Source: Amoebophrya sp. A120
Lineage: Eukaryota; Sar; Dinophyceae; Syndiniales; Amoebophryaceae
Reading direction: 5' to 3'
Assembly (NCBI GenBank): GCA_905178155.1
Contig: CAJINV010000005.1
Span: forward strand, 4,322,918 to 4,386,917
DNA length: 64,000 bases
This document shows positions 20,107 to 30,538 of this stretch, in pieces; the first letter of the stretch is position 1, and each line of letters starts with the position of its first letter. Both the position numbers and the translations under genes were made by a program. The notes under the pieces were generated by a model. It was given only the letters and a program-made list of their open reading frames with translations. It did not search any database and was not told the origin of the DNA.

Positions 20107-23100
20107 TCATAGAAATTCCACGGAGAAAGGCTCCACTTTTCCACCTCCTTCCCGAAGCGCCACGCCGGTCACTAAGCGGCTACCGCGACGGCCTTGCGGC
20201 CTCTTCACATCCATGCTAGTTTTTCCCGCGCTTCTGGTGGGTACTGACGTGTAGAGTTCTCGAATACGTAGGTCAGATAGTTTGAGAACTTTTTCGTCAG
20301 CGTGGCCGTCGAGTTTTCGTCCAGCGTGCGGAGAGCGTATGGAAAGAACTACAAAAAAACTACTTACCTGCCATTCATCTGTCACGTGCTACTCGTCTAC
20401 ACATCTTTCCACAAAGCAAGCAGAATTCTCACGATGCCGCCAACAAAAGAAAACAGTACGTACAAAAGTCCTTCGACAACATGGCGATGCATACAGAAAG
20501 CAGTTTTTTTTTTTTTCTAATTTCGTACGAAAGTTGGCAAACTGGTATCGTCTTCATGCACCGGAAGGAGAAAGTCTTTCCCAAACAGGAGGGGCCACAC
20601 AGGCCCAAGACCTTGCGGAGCGCACAATTCGGATCCCAACTTCATATCCTGAACGTGCGCGAGCGGTTCTTTCTTCACCACGAACAACTCCCCGCGGTAC
20701 GTGGAGAGCAAGGGCTGCAAGAAAATTTCAAGTTTTCATCCTTCGCAATTTTCCATGACGACCGGACATCGCGACGCGAATGTCGTTCCCATTCATATCA
20801 TCTATTGTTCTTCACCAGGTTGCTCAAATAAACCAGAATGTGGTTTAATAATATTCTGCTCAAGGTACTATAATCATACCGTTTTTCCCTGCTGACCCCG
20901 CATTTGCATGAGCTGTTGGACAATGCCCTGCTGACATTCTGTCAAGTCGTCGGCCACCGTGCGGAAGTTGCCCAAGTGCAAGAAGTCTGATAGCAGGAAA
21001 GTGTTGATCTCCATCGCACGAAAAACCAAGTCCAGGTACCTGTGTTACAACTTTTCTCTCCATCATCATCTCCCGTCGGAGGTGTTCCTCTCTTGCGAGT
21101 GGTCCGGAGCGATTGTTCAGCAGGTACATCAATCATAGAAATTTAGAATATCAATATCACGCGAAAGATGAACGACGCGCTACCTACGAGAAGAACCTCA
21201 AGGTCAACATCACAAGCACCAGAAAAAGACACTGTACCTGCTATTCGCGTTCTGTGTGAGCTCGTGCTCTGGACGCCCCAGGAATATGGTGTATTCAGCA
21301 ATGCGAAGATCGTCGGGAAGCACGGGGTATCAAATGTAAAAATGTCTCGGTCTGGCAGCGTCATGCTATTTCTACATGACACAGAAGGGCTGGCATGGAA
21401 GCTCTAGCATCACAGGTTTCGAGAAGCTTCCGCAATGCCGAATCCGCATGACAAACCCCCCACCTTGGTGACAGAAAGTGGGCAGCTTTTGCTACCTATG
21501 CATGAGAGATTTTTCTGTGTTCTGAAATGCGCATCACAAGTTTGTATTCTCCCAGACCCAGACACTTTTGCAGTTCATACGGGGGTACACGACCGGGAGG
21601 CAAGCGTCGTCAGTGTCATGTTCGCGAAGCTAGTCGGGTAGTACCTTGTTTTTCAATAGGGGAAAAAGATATTTACTATATCTTTGCGGTACTATCTTTC
21701 CCACATGTTCTTGCCATCGTCCTGGCGACCGCGTACTTCATCAGATGAAACTCTAATTTTCAAAGTGGACGCAGTTGTAGCACCATATCATCAAATCTGA
21801 GACCGCGACCGTAAAATCTGATTCTGAAGATAGGAAAAAAATGGAAAGTCAAAGTACTCGGTCGCCAACTTCAAGGCGGCGTCAAAATAGGGGGCCATAT
21901 TGTTCTTTCCGGTTTCGGGAGACACGTCGCCGTCGGGGAATTTTCCACCATTTGCGTCGAACACCTGCGCCGCCAGCTCCATCGCGGTCTCGTCGAGACA
22001 GAGCTCCTGAACGTAGAGATGCGTCGCCTTCCGGTCGATCAGCTTCAATCGGTCCTCCAGGATCTTCAAGCTCTCCGTCCCGCAGCATCAACTGCAAATA
22101 TGTCGGCGGGGAGGAGGTCTGAGAAAATGCACAGGTTCATCCCGCAGGTTTTGCAGTGCTCAGAAGCTTTGCAATGCGGGGCCTAGCAGCAAGAATGCTG
22201 ATTATACTCTGCATGTTGACACGTAGGCCACTGCTTCTACTTTTATATCAAAGTGGCCTAAAATGTACAGCTTCTGCCATGCATTGTATCTATGGCAGAT
22301 GATTTTTCCGTGACTGACCGAGAGTATGTTGATCACAAGTTTGCGGCACCTTCCCAGACCACGACGACCCGGATCGATTGTACCTGCAATGCGTACACAG
22401 CGGCACACCACAACACTCAGCTCCAAATCGCGGTCTACCTGATCCAACACCGCGGTGTGCATGCGCTGAAACGCTGCGAAAGCGGGGTTGATCGCCCACG
22501 AGTTCATCACCGTATATCCTGATTAAAAACGTCCCCACACCAGAGTCCAGACGGGAAACCTGCTAGACAAATCAGCCAGCCTTGGTTCTTGTCTGGCATG
22601 ACAAGTTTGTCCTTGTGGTGTAATCCTGTTTAGCTAGTTCAGAAGCATCACAGATCTAGCATGGCATGCTGATCCTAGCGTCACAAATTCCAAAACACGA
22701 ATAGAAAATGCTTCTCATAGGGCTCCGCATCATCATCATCATGTAGTGGACACCCGCTCCCAGCGCCACAGGTCAAGGATCCCCTCCCCGGGGGGTGGGC
22801 GAGGAAGCACTTTCGGCGACCTCATCATACAAAAGCCGAGCGCTACCACGGCGAGTCGCCCCAAGAAAAGTGCCGACCAGTCGGGAACTACCCACCACAC
22901 CTGATCAGCACAGCCCGGCCAGCTAGCCGAGCGCGACAGCCCAACATACAGAACGATCCAGGACCCGATCCATTTTACGCCATACGTTTTTGCTCTCACG
23001 GAAGAGACGACGCACCCCTTTGGGTTAAGGGGCGAGACTCTCCCTTAAGCCGCAACCCCACCCGGACAGGGGAGGCTGGACCATTTGTGCCTTACCTGCG

Positions 23101-25067
23101 GCACGGGCGAACAAGGCGAGTGCACGGACCACAGTTGTCAAACCATAGACCAGTTGTCTGGCGCTGCTGACTGGCAACCCACCTGGGGCACAGCGACAAC
23201 TTAAAGGCTTAGTTTGTGCGTGGCAGTCTTAGTGCAGCCCTGTTCTGCAATAGAAGCAAAGGGCGGGAGGGGGGACGGGGGTCTTACGCCAGAGTCGCGA
23301 CGGAACTTACCTGGACGTAGGGTGCCCGCACGAGAAACTTTTTTGGCATGCAGAATTGCATGACAACTCTGGGGTGGGGACGTTTTTACTCAGGATACCG
23401 TATCCTGGTACTTCATCGTGCGTGAAATCACCGCAGCGTCTCGGACGAACCCAACGGACAGATCGTTCCTACGAGTGTAGTTGCATTCTACTTTATTTTT
23501 TGCATTTCTGTTCTTGCCAAACGCGGCAAACTCGCAAGGCACATCAATCTACTGTCAAAGCGGTCATCTCTGCACGCCTTTGAAGTAAGGGTAAACACAA
23601 ACACGGCATGTTGATAAAAAATTTCCCATCAATTTAAATTTTGGCACAACTAGGAGTACACAAATAAGTACAGAAGATACTTGGGTCCGTGGAGGAACAG
23701 AGCCGCTTCTGCGATGACCACGTAGCTGAGAATCATGATCGCCGGGCATTCTTCCATGGTGCGCGATTGGAAATTTTCCGGCATACCGATCAACCAGAAA
23801 GCCGCCTCAATCGGCGGCACCCCGTCAGCCAGCACGTACTTGTCGGAAGACATTCGGCATCGTGAGGAAAGATCCCCCCTCCACATATTGATGAACAGGC
23901 ATCCGTCTAAAAATTTGTGGCGCAGTTTGAGGAGGTCGCAGATCATTTCTGTCTTGCAAGAAGGCAAGCGCCGAGGTATGCGCCGCTTTGTGGAGGCGGA
24001 TATTTCTCATGCTTTTCTTGGGCCTTCAGGGCAGGCGTTTCCCATTCCAAACAGCTAGATTTCTATTACGCTCCAAAACAGGCCGAGCATCTGGCTGCAG
24101 TTCCTTACAGCAAGGTATTTGTGTGCGCAAATCTAGCATCAGCAGTTTTGTTTTTGCTATGGGGAGGTGGGATTTTCCACTTTGATATTTGGAAGTCCGC
24201 GCCCATGATCTTGTAGTCGGAGTGGCACTCGCCCTTTTTTATCGCCTCCGCAGCCTGCTCCTGACTTAGGGTCTGATCGCAGATGATGAAGTTCATACGG
24301 TAGGTGAAGTAGCACGTGTTTGCGAGCTCGTTTTCGCTGGGCAGCCTGACCCGGGTAATCTTCCCCGCTACCGGCAGTGGTATTTGCGACAGAGAATCTT
24401 CGAAGGCCGTTTGGAAAAGAACAAACACAAGGACGCCCAGGAACGCTGCCGTCAACGCGACCGCTGCGCGCCATAAGCGCGCCGTCCCAACATCATCCGG
24501 GCCTGCTTTCGCTTTTCTCGTTCTACTTTGGATGAAAAAGTCACAAAAATGTGTACGCAGTCGCCGCTGGAATGGACGCCGCAGGGCATGAATCTTCTCC
24601 GGTCGGGACGCACCGCTACATCCTCGGGGGAGAGTATTCCTATACAACCTAGCCAACTTCTCCGAGACTTCTCCAAGTAGCATCTGTCGCAGCATCTGTC
24701 CCGTTCTTACTCCCCTTTCGAAGTCCCGACTCGCTGCGGCAGAACGCTGTTGCAAGGGCTGCGAGGGATCGTCCTCCCGCGGCTGTCGGTGTCGATGAAA
24801 TACTCCTTTGGCTTGGACAACTGCATTTGAATACGCATATTGCGGCGAGGGAGCAACCGGGTTTCCATTGGGGCTGCTCCAGTAGTCACACAAGAAGCTC
24901 CGGCTCGTGTCAACCGGGCTGCGCCTCCAGTTCCTACGCTCCGGGAGGGCTGCACAGAATCCCCCTGCCATCGAGGGCGAATTATTCCCGCGACCACGAG
25001 AACGCTCCCGAGCCGCCGACGTGGAACTCGAACTGCCTGAGGAATTTTCCGATATTGTAAACCACAT
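20107..25067 (-). CDS. Large multi-exon membrane protein, unknown
   Basis: ATG at 25067, stop at 20107. Exon 1 (25067-24188) has a Ser/Arg-rich cytosolic-type N-terminus, then the membrane span AAVALTAAFLGVLVFVLF and a region with Cys pairs (TCYFTYRMNFIICDQ). Element B2 follows, then exon 23852-23681 (a second hydrophobic segment, MILSYVVIAEAALFLHG), exon 23468-23403, element C1, exon 22514 to about 22428 (MNSWAINPAFAAFQRMH), exon about 22059-21800 (SLKILEDRLKLIDRKATH), exon about 21640-21580, A6, exon about 21322-21236, exon 21040 to about 20892 (YLDLVFRAMEINTFLLSDF), exon about 20705-20530 and a last exon about 20350-20107. The first junctions check in phase (880 + 172 nt, then phase 2). 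Middle boundaries are approximate. No family recognised. Predicted one or two membrane spans with a large soluble helical C-terminal part. Confidence 0.65.
21328..21579. mobile_element. Introner A6 (family A), 252 bp
   Basis: Left end tatcaaatgtaaaaatgtct, right end gacacttttgcagttcata. The exact flank is cgggg at 21323-21327 and 21580-21584. Removal joins LASRSCTP to VLPDDLRIAE in frame. Confidence 0.9.
22515..23397. mobile_element. Introner C1 (family C), composite, 883 bp
   Basis: Left end tatcctgattaaaaacgtcc, right end ggacgtttttactcaggata. The exact flank is ccgta at 22510-22514 and 23398-23402. Other C elements are about 280-296 bp. C1 aligns with C2 over its outer arms but carries about 600 bp of unrelated GC-rich sequence from about 22730 to 23330. 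Removal of the whole unit joins MKYQDT to VMNSWAIN in frame, so the enlarged element still behaves as an intron. Confidence 0.9.
22730..23330 (-). mobile_element. Nested insertion with (ATG)n tail inside C1
   Basis: About 600 bp interrupts the right half of C1, exactly where C2 reads ggctgcgcatgagaaac. Read on the minus strand, it ends in a short ATGATGATGATG run next to the target. A simple-repeat 3' tail of this kind is typical of non-LTR retroposons (SINE or truncated LINE). It is GC-rich and contains a hairpin (ttaaggg...cccttaa near 23017-23045). No long protein or recognised RNA gene is evident, so the retroposon reading is inference. Confidence 0.5.
23858..24187. mobile_element. Introner B2 (family B), 330 bp
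   Basis: Left end catcgtgaggaaagatcccc, a T-to-C change in the usual TATCG start. Right end gggattttccactttgata. The flank is ttcgg / tttgg (one mismatch). Removal joins ADFQ to MSSDKYVLAD in frame. It is the most diverged B copy by its ends, probably older. Confidence 0.85.
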
Positions 25068-25670
25068 ATTGACTCGTGTTTTTTGGAGCTGAAGAAACAC
25101 CGCACCAGTCTTGGAGATCGAAGATGTGAAAAGCTGCGTGTAGTGGCAGCTAAATCGAGCCAGCAGTTCACGTTCACAAACCGACGACTGGACCGAACAG
25201 AAAAATGTTATGGGAGCACAAATTTTGTGGAAAACATGCCACCAAAAATGTGCAACGAAATCCTTGTCTTCCCGAAGGTGGTGCGAGCCCTTTACAAGCT
25301 GCAACGACTGCGAACATTACTTATGACAAGACGAATGCAGTCGTATCATCCGCGTCACATCGCAGGAGATGCAGTTCACTTTCGCGACGACAATATTTCG
25401 CACGAGAGCCGAAAATCGAAATATACCCTGTTATGCATTTGACCACCTTGGAGAAACAAAAAAGCTCAACAGACGCAGATCCAACTAGTTCTACTGAAGC
25501 TGCAAGGTGATCATCTCTTCTAAATTTCGTTATGTGTGCGGTGCAAAGTACAACCCGGTGCGTCGGCTATGACCCAGCAGCGCGCGTCTTCGCACTTCCG
25601 ACGGTATTGAACAGCCCCGACTTGGTGCGGACGAGGCGTCTACTTCCCCTGATCAGCACACTGGCCCGAG
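25068..25670. other. Intergenic, no supported gene
   Basis: This is the 5' side of the membrane-protein gene and the 3' flank of the HIT-like gene. I see no element or gene. Confidence 0.4.
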
Positions 25671-27152
25671 TCAACCCGTGTGTTTCAGCAGCTGTCCGCT
25701 GCTAGAGCCTTCGGGGGTGCATTTTTCCGCACTTCTGCCCCACTGCCGTGTGTCGCTACTTTCGCATCTCCGTGTCGTTTCAAGGCGGCCATCGTGCTCC
25801 CCTCCTCCTCCTCGTCGCACCGCTGCGTCTATCCGCTCGACCGTTGCATCGATATTCGTGGCCTGGGGGTCTGGCTTCTTCGTGATGCGACCCGTCCGCG
25901 CGATTTCGGCGTAGGCATCCCGGTAGAAGAACCAGTTGCTGGTGCGAAACAGCCGGAAGTTCCGGATCGGCGGCGCGATCACGTGGAGCGCCAGCTGCTG
26001 GTACTCAGAGGGGTAGGAAAAACCGCAAATGAAGTTGCGTTCCACGTTGTACACCTCCCTCAAGTGCTTCACGCCCGTCTCAAACAGCTTTCGCAACAGC
26101 GGGAGGTCCTTTCGCTGGCACTGCAGCAGGTCTTCCAACCGCGTTTTCGGAAACACCAGCAAATGAGCCCGGGCACACGGGTACCTGTGCTCCACCGCGA
26201 AAACGTCCCACTGCCGGGCCTATCAAATGCCAATTCGTCTGGGAGGTCTGGAAAGATGCAGACCGATTCGTCATGCAGGTGTTGCTTGCCCCGCGGTGTC
26301 TGGAATCATGCAGGGTCTAGCTGCATCGCAGCTTCAGAAAGGTCTATGCGATACCAATTTTTACACAAGAGGAAATACTTATTCATTATGTCATCTCAAC
26401 CTGTCTCACACTGGATATCTTTCCTAATCGTGCAAGATAGATTTTTGTGTGACGCCGGGCACAAGGTAGTTGCATCTTTCCAGACCCAAACGCACTATTG
26501 CAAGGCATAGGTCCAACACGGGGCGGCCGTGATAGCGGTGCGTCAGTACGGCCTCCACCAGGTCGCAGGGCTATCAAATGTAAAAATGTCTGGGTCTGGA
26601 AGATTAGAACTTGTCATGCTAAATCTAAATGATGCAAAAATCTGTGTTGCGTGAGTGCCAAATGCTGTCCGCTTTTGACCAAGTTGAGAGGGAGTTTCTC
26701 ATGCAGGAGCGGCATGATAGAGACCTCAAAGAATCTGTCATGCTGGGTCTCGCATTCCAGACCCCATGGGTCATGGAAAACCTGCATCGCAAATCTTGGA
26801 TTCTTCCAGACCCAGACATTTTTACATTTGATAAGGGCTTCGCGTCGGCAATAGAAACGTCGTCGGGCATTTCCGTGTTGCAGAAGTTACACCGCTCGAG
26901 CTGCAACAGGTTCGGCTTTCCGCACCTCGGACAGTGCTTCTGGTGCTTCCGCTGCGTGAAAAAGGTCTCGCGCGCGACGGACACATAGCTTCGCTTGCGG
27001 AAGGAGACTTGCCCTTGTTGCAATGAGACTGACGAGGGAAACGAAGAGGGAACGGAGGTTTGCCCTTGTTGCAATCGGATATTACGGACGAAATTTGGAG
27101 GTCTAGTACCCTGGCACCAGCGGCAAGCCAACGCCTTCTTCGCGTAGAGCAT
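25671..27152 (-). CDS. Zinc-ribbon plus HIT-like protein
   Basis: Three exons (27152-26839, 26571-26515, 26220-25671) separated only by introners A8 and A7 sum to 921 nt, i.e. 306 residues plus stop. The N-terminus is basic and Ser/Gln-rich, possibly an organelle-targeting leader (inference). A four-cysteine zinc ribbon follows: CPRCGKPN with C74/C77 and CNFC with C88/C91. The second half resembles the HIT hydrolase/transferase fold: RPVLDRQWDVFAVEHRYP (about 115-136), HLLVFPKTRLEDLL, then FSYPSEYQQLALHVIAPPI (about 190-209). In HIT enzymes this last motif is H-x-H-x-H; here it reads Q-L-A-L-H, keeping only the last histidine. It could be a binding protein or a divergent enzyme. The C-terminal tail is Gly/Arg/Ser-rich. 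Fold assignment is moderate; substrate unknown. Confidence 0.7.
26221..26509. mobile_element. Introner A7 (family A, diverged), 289 bp
   Basis: Left end tatcaaatgccaattcgtct, right end cgcactattgcaaggcata. The flank is gggcc / ggtcc (one mismatch) at 26216-26220 and 26510-26514. Both ends carry more changes than in other A copies. It is located at the start of the HIT-like domain. Confidence 0.85.
26572..26833. mobile_element. Introner A8 (family A), 262 bp
   Basis: Left end tatcaaatgtaaaaatgtct, right end agacatttttacatttgata: essentially perfect terminal repeats. The exact flank is agggc at 26567-26571 and 26834-26838. It lies just after the zinc ribbon of the HIT-like gene. Confidence 0.93.
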
Positions 27153-27738
27153 CTCATTGCAGTGCGTGCTGCTGCATCTACTTTTTCAGTTGCCACAAAG
27201 TCGTGGTAGGCTCTTAGATGTTGAAACTTCTATAGAAACAAACAGGACCATCCCTCGTGGTCGAACGGAATGTCCAAGCTGTTTCAAAAAGAACACCTGA
27301 AAGCAAAAATGTCGTGCGCAAAGATCCTTCCCGCAACGACGTGGTGATGTTGCACGAGGAGAAAGAACCACTGGAGCTACACGAGAGAAACGATGAAAAT
27401 CATGATCTCCAGACGCGGACCTACAGCTGAAATAGATCTTCCGCGGTTGCGATGGATTCGGTAATAAAACCGATCGGCGAAAGAAAGAAAGAAAGTCCGT
27501 GCTGCATCCCACAAAAAGTGTTTCGCCAAACGGTCGTCACAGCAAAATCTGACAGATCAATTTATTCTTCACAAGCAACGTCGACAGGCGCGCGACACAA
27601 ATGAAAAATGAACACAAGCGTAGTAGTCCCAACAAATCTCCGCGTTTCTCCTCGTACAAATACGCGCTCCAATTTCATAAAGCAGGACACGATCTGTGGT
27701 CCTGTTTGTTCAGTAGTAAAGAATTAGTTGTTGTGCCG
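27153..27738. other. Intergenic, no supported gene
   Basis: This is the upstream region of the HIT-like gene and the 3' flank of NudC. Nothing recognisable. Confidence 0.4.
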
Positions 27739-29851
27739 CTATTGCTTATTCCACGTGTTTTGGTGCAGCTGATTGGTCAAGTTAAGCATGGAAGGGTCGA
27801 ACTGTGTGCCCTTGAAGGGGCTGCCGTCTGCATCCCAGGCGTCTTTCATGAGCTCCGCAGTTTTGATTTGGTCCGAGGTCGGCTTACCCTGGTGCTTCTG
27901 GTTCTGATCGAACACAATCTTACCTGAGAGATGAACGTGCGTTATTTATACCGAGATTAAAAAGATCGCTTTTTCATCGGTACATCATGGGTACAGTACC
28001 GAAATAATCCAGCTGCACCAACGTCGCAAACATTCTGCCCGTAGGCATGTTAAATTTGGATACTTAGCAACTACTTTCCAGAAATAAACCAAGAGCATTT
28101 ACGAATGGCCCCCTGCGTCTCTCCGTCGTAGTCGTCGATTCGCTTTGTCGATTCGATTTTGGTCGTGTCGATCTCCGGCCCGTCCTGAAAAACAGCTTTC
28201 CACCACGTCTTGCGAATCTTTGATTTTATTTGAGATGCGAAATTTTCGGTCGGAATAAATGATCCAAACAGAGGGCAACAACATCGCTTCCAAGTTAGAA
28301 TGCTGACGACGAACAGACCAAGCCCGTAGTTGTAGTACTTATACCTTGTCCAGGGTGAGGACCACCTTCTTGCTGTCCTCGAGGTTCCAGATGCAGTCCA
28401 TAGGTTCCACCCGTATAGATGTGTCAGGATTGAAATCGACAAAGTTGTAATGCATAAAATGGATGAAAGTTGTGGCCCAGTTTCCAAGTCAAATTTGGGC
28501 AGAACCGCAATCCAGTTTGTCATGCTGTTTTGGTAAGGAAGACGCCTTTTGTCATGCTACTTTAGCAGCTCAGTTTCTACCCCTCAACAGGCTTACAATC
28601 TGCCTCGCTTGCCTACTCTGCAAGACAGGCACTCCGCGGGCTGTATTTTATGCATGACAAACCATTTCAACTTTGACGATTTCAATCCTGACGCTTCCAT
28701 AACCCGCTCCAACAGTTTATCTTCGAAAACGACCTTCTTCTGGTACGAAATCTTGACCGACTCGGATTTGATTTCCACAGAAACATCCTTGCTCTTCACC
28801 CCGCCATTCGGCTCCAGCAGGAATTCCACTGTCAGCTCCTCCAAGGTTTGGGACCATCGATACCTGAATGTTTTTTGACATAGATGCGGAAAGCAGAACA
28901 ACAAAGTGCTAAAGACCACGGAGGAAAGGACAAAGCGAATTCAAGACTTCCAACCAAAAGAATTCTTCGTCCAGGAGGAAAGTACTTATCGGTCACGGCT
29001 CCGTTCCACGTGGAATGCGACGTAAACTTGGCATCCACGTTCACTGGCTTGTTCCTGCCGCCAGTTACGTCAGAAGTAGCGCTATCCGTGGGTGAGGACG
29101 CCGTTGTCGTGCTCCCTGCTTCATCCGTCCGACTCTGCAGATCCTGCTGCGCCGCGGCGACGACGGCGGCGGGCGGTGCCGTACTCGACGAGGACCCGCC
29201 CGAAGTGCAGTTGGCGCCGGCGCTCGGCGGCGCTGCCGGTCTACTCGAGGACGCACCGGCCGGTGCCGCCGTCGACGTTGTAGTACTAGCCACTCCGGTG
29301 GGCACGGATTGCATGGGGCGTCGCACCGCTTTGTCCAGGCCTTCGGGAATTCGGTTGCCCGTGCGTTTCTGATAAAAATCCTGGTACTTAGCGAACTGCG
29401 CATCTACCTGGAGGTTTTTTTTACACAGGTGCGGCACCACATTTTTCTTCCTACAAAGTCGGATATTACATACTACTAGCCCGCAGTAGAAAATACATTG
29501 TTCTTCACTGGGCAGCAGTACCATACCAGACATAGTCAAATCTGTGGCTGGGAAGAACCTCTCGAAACAACACACCAAGCAGGCGAAGGGTCTCCGCGAA
29601 TTATACACCCGCGACGATTCGCGCCAAATGAGAGACTCAAAAACTTTATGTCGACTTTTGTAGAAAAAAAAAACCATTTTCTTTGCGATTCCTGGTGGAA
29701 AGCCCACTCGATCATCCTTGCTCTGCATCACGTGGAAAAGGTCCGTGCGCCGCTCGAAGAAACCGAAAATACTCGCCAAAAAATCTTCCAGTCCCTGATG
29801 CTTGGCGGCGAGCCGCCCGAGCATCTCGTCCGTATGAGGGTCGTACGCCAT
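27739..29851 (-). CDS. NUDC: NudC family chaperone
   Basis: NudC is a CS-domain co-chaperone linked to dynein/LIS1 and Hsp90 clients. Exons (minus): 29851-29675, 29407-28986, 28863-28707, 28413-28345, 28184-28103, 27923-27739. They sum to 1092 nt, 363 residues plus stop. The N-terminal NudC helix reads MLGRLAAKHQGLEDFLASIF. A long Ala/Ser/Pro-rich linker follows. The CS domain starts YRWSQTLEELTVEF, with DCIWNLEDSKKVVLTL after element D3. The conserved C-terminal helix segment is DQNQKHQGKPTSDQ, matching the DxRQKxxGxPTSDE block of the family. Only the D3 junction is introner-derived. The other four introns are GT-AG (GT at 29674, 28985, 28344, 28102). The linker is longer than in animals; otherwise it is complete and looks functional. 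Confidence 0.95.
28414..28701. mobile_element. Introner D3 (family D), 288 bp
   Basis: Left end tatagatgtgtcaggattga, right end tcaatcctgacgcttccata. The exact flank is acccg at 28409-28413 and 28702-28706. It interrupts the CS domain of NudC between ERV and EPMDCIW. Confidence 0.92.
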
Positions 29852-30538
29852 TCTTAGTTTTCTACTGTACAGATAACGTAGTTAACGAGTTTTAGAAAGT
29901 TTCAGCGGTGCGCATGAGCGACATGAGGAACGACATATAGGCGACTTGGTAAGTAACACGCGGAGCCGTTTATTTCGCAAGTGCGAAGGAACATACTGTT
30001 AATACAGGGATAATTCGGTAAAAGTGTATTTCTTGGGAGTCCTGCTGTCGGAAGATAAGTGAAAGATCTTTTTTCGCCACAATTGATCGCAAAGAAACCT
30101 TCCACGAGCACGCACGCACAAAAGCGTGACACTTTAGGAGCTGCCAAAAACGAAAACAATAGAGCACATACGTAGTTGTCCGCTGTTGATATATGGGTCA
30201 ATCATCTGTCAACAGCTGTGTCCTATGGGTCAATTATCCGCGCCGCATAGGTTCTCTGATGCAGTTTCTTGCGTGCATTGCCTTCGCGTTGAATCTCTGA
30301 GCAGCAGGAGCAGCAGGGCTCCTCGTGTGTCGTGCAACAAATTATTTTCTCCCATTGCAAAAGCATTCCATCTGGTTGAGCTCCTTCTGCTGGGAAAGAT
30401 GACGTAGAGTCGTTCTATGAGTCAGTGCGCGGTGCAACGGTAGAACGCACTACGACAACGCTGCAGCATCTAAAATCGACCACACATCAACATTCCTGAT
30501 GCCTCGTGACTGAAAAACACGTTACCTTAATCCACACT
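29852..30538. other. Intergenic, no supported gene
   Basis: No coding region or element is supported. A pair of short repeats (atatgggtcaa / ctatgggtcaa) lies near 30190-30235, within a few tens of bases of each other. Confidence 0.4.

Noticed and set aside
20282-20758. 158-codon plus-strand frame
   Set aside because: Antisense to the last exons of the membrane-protein gene; composition is that of a shadow frame.
22739-22999. 86-codon minus-strand frame inside the C1 insert (Trp-rich, hydrophobic)
   Set aside because: Short, no start context and no recognised retroelement motif; noted only as part of the nested insertion.
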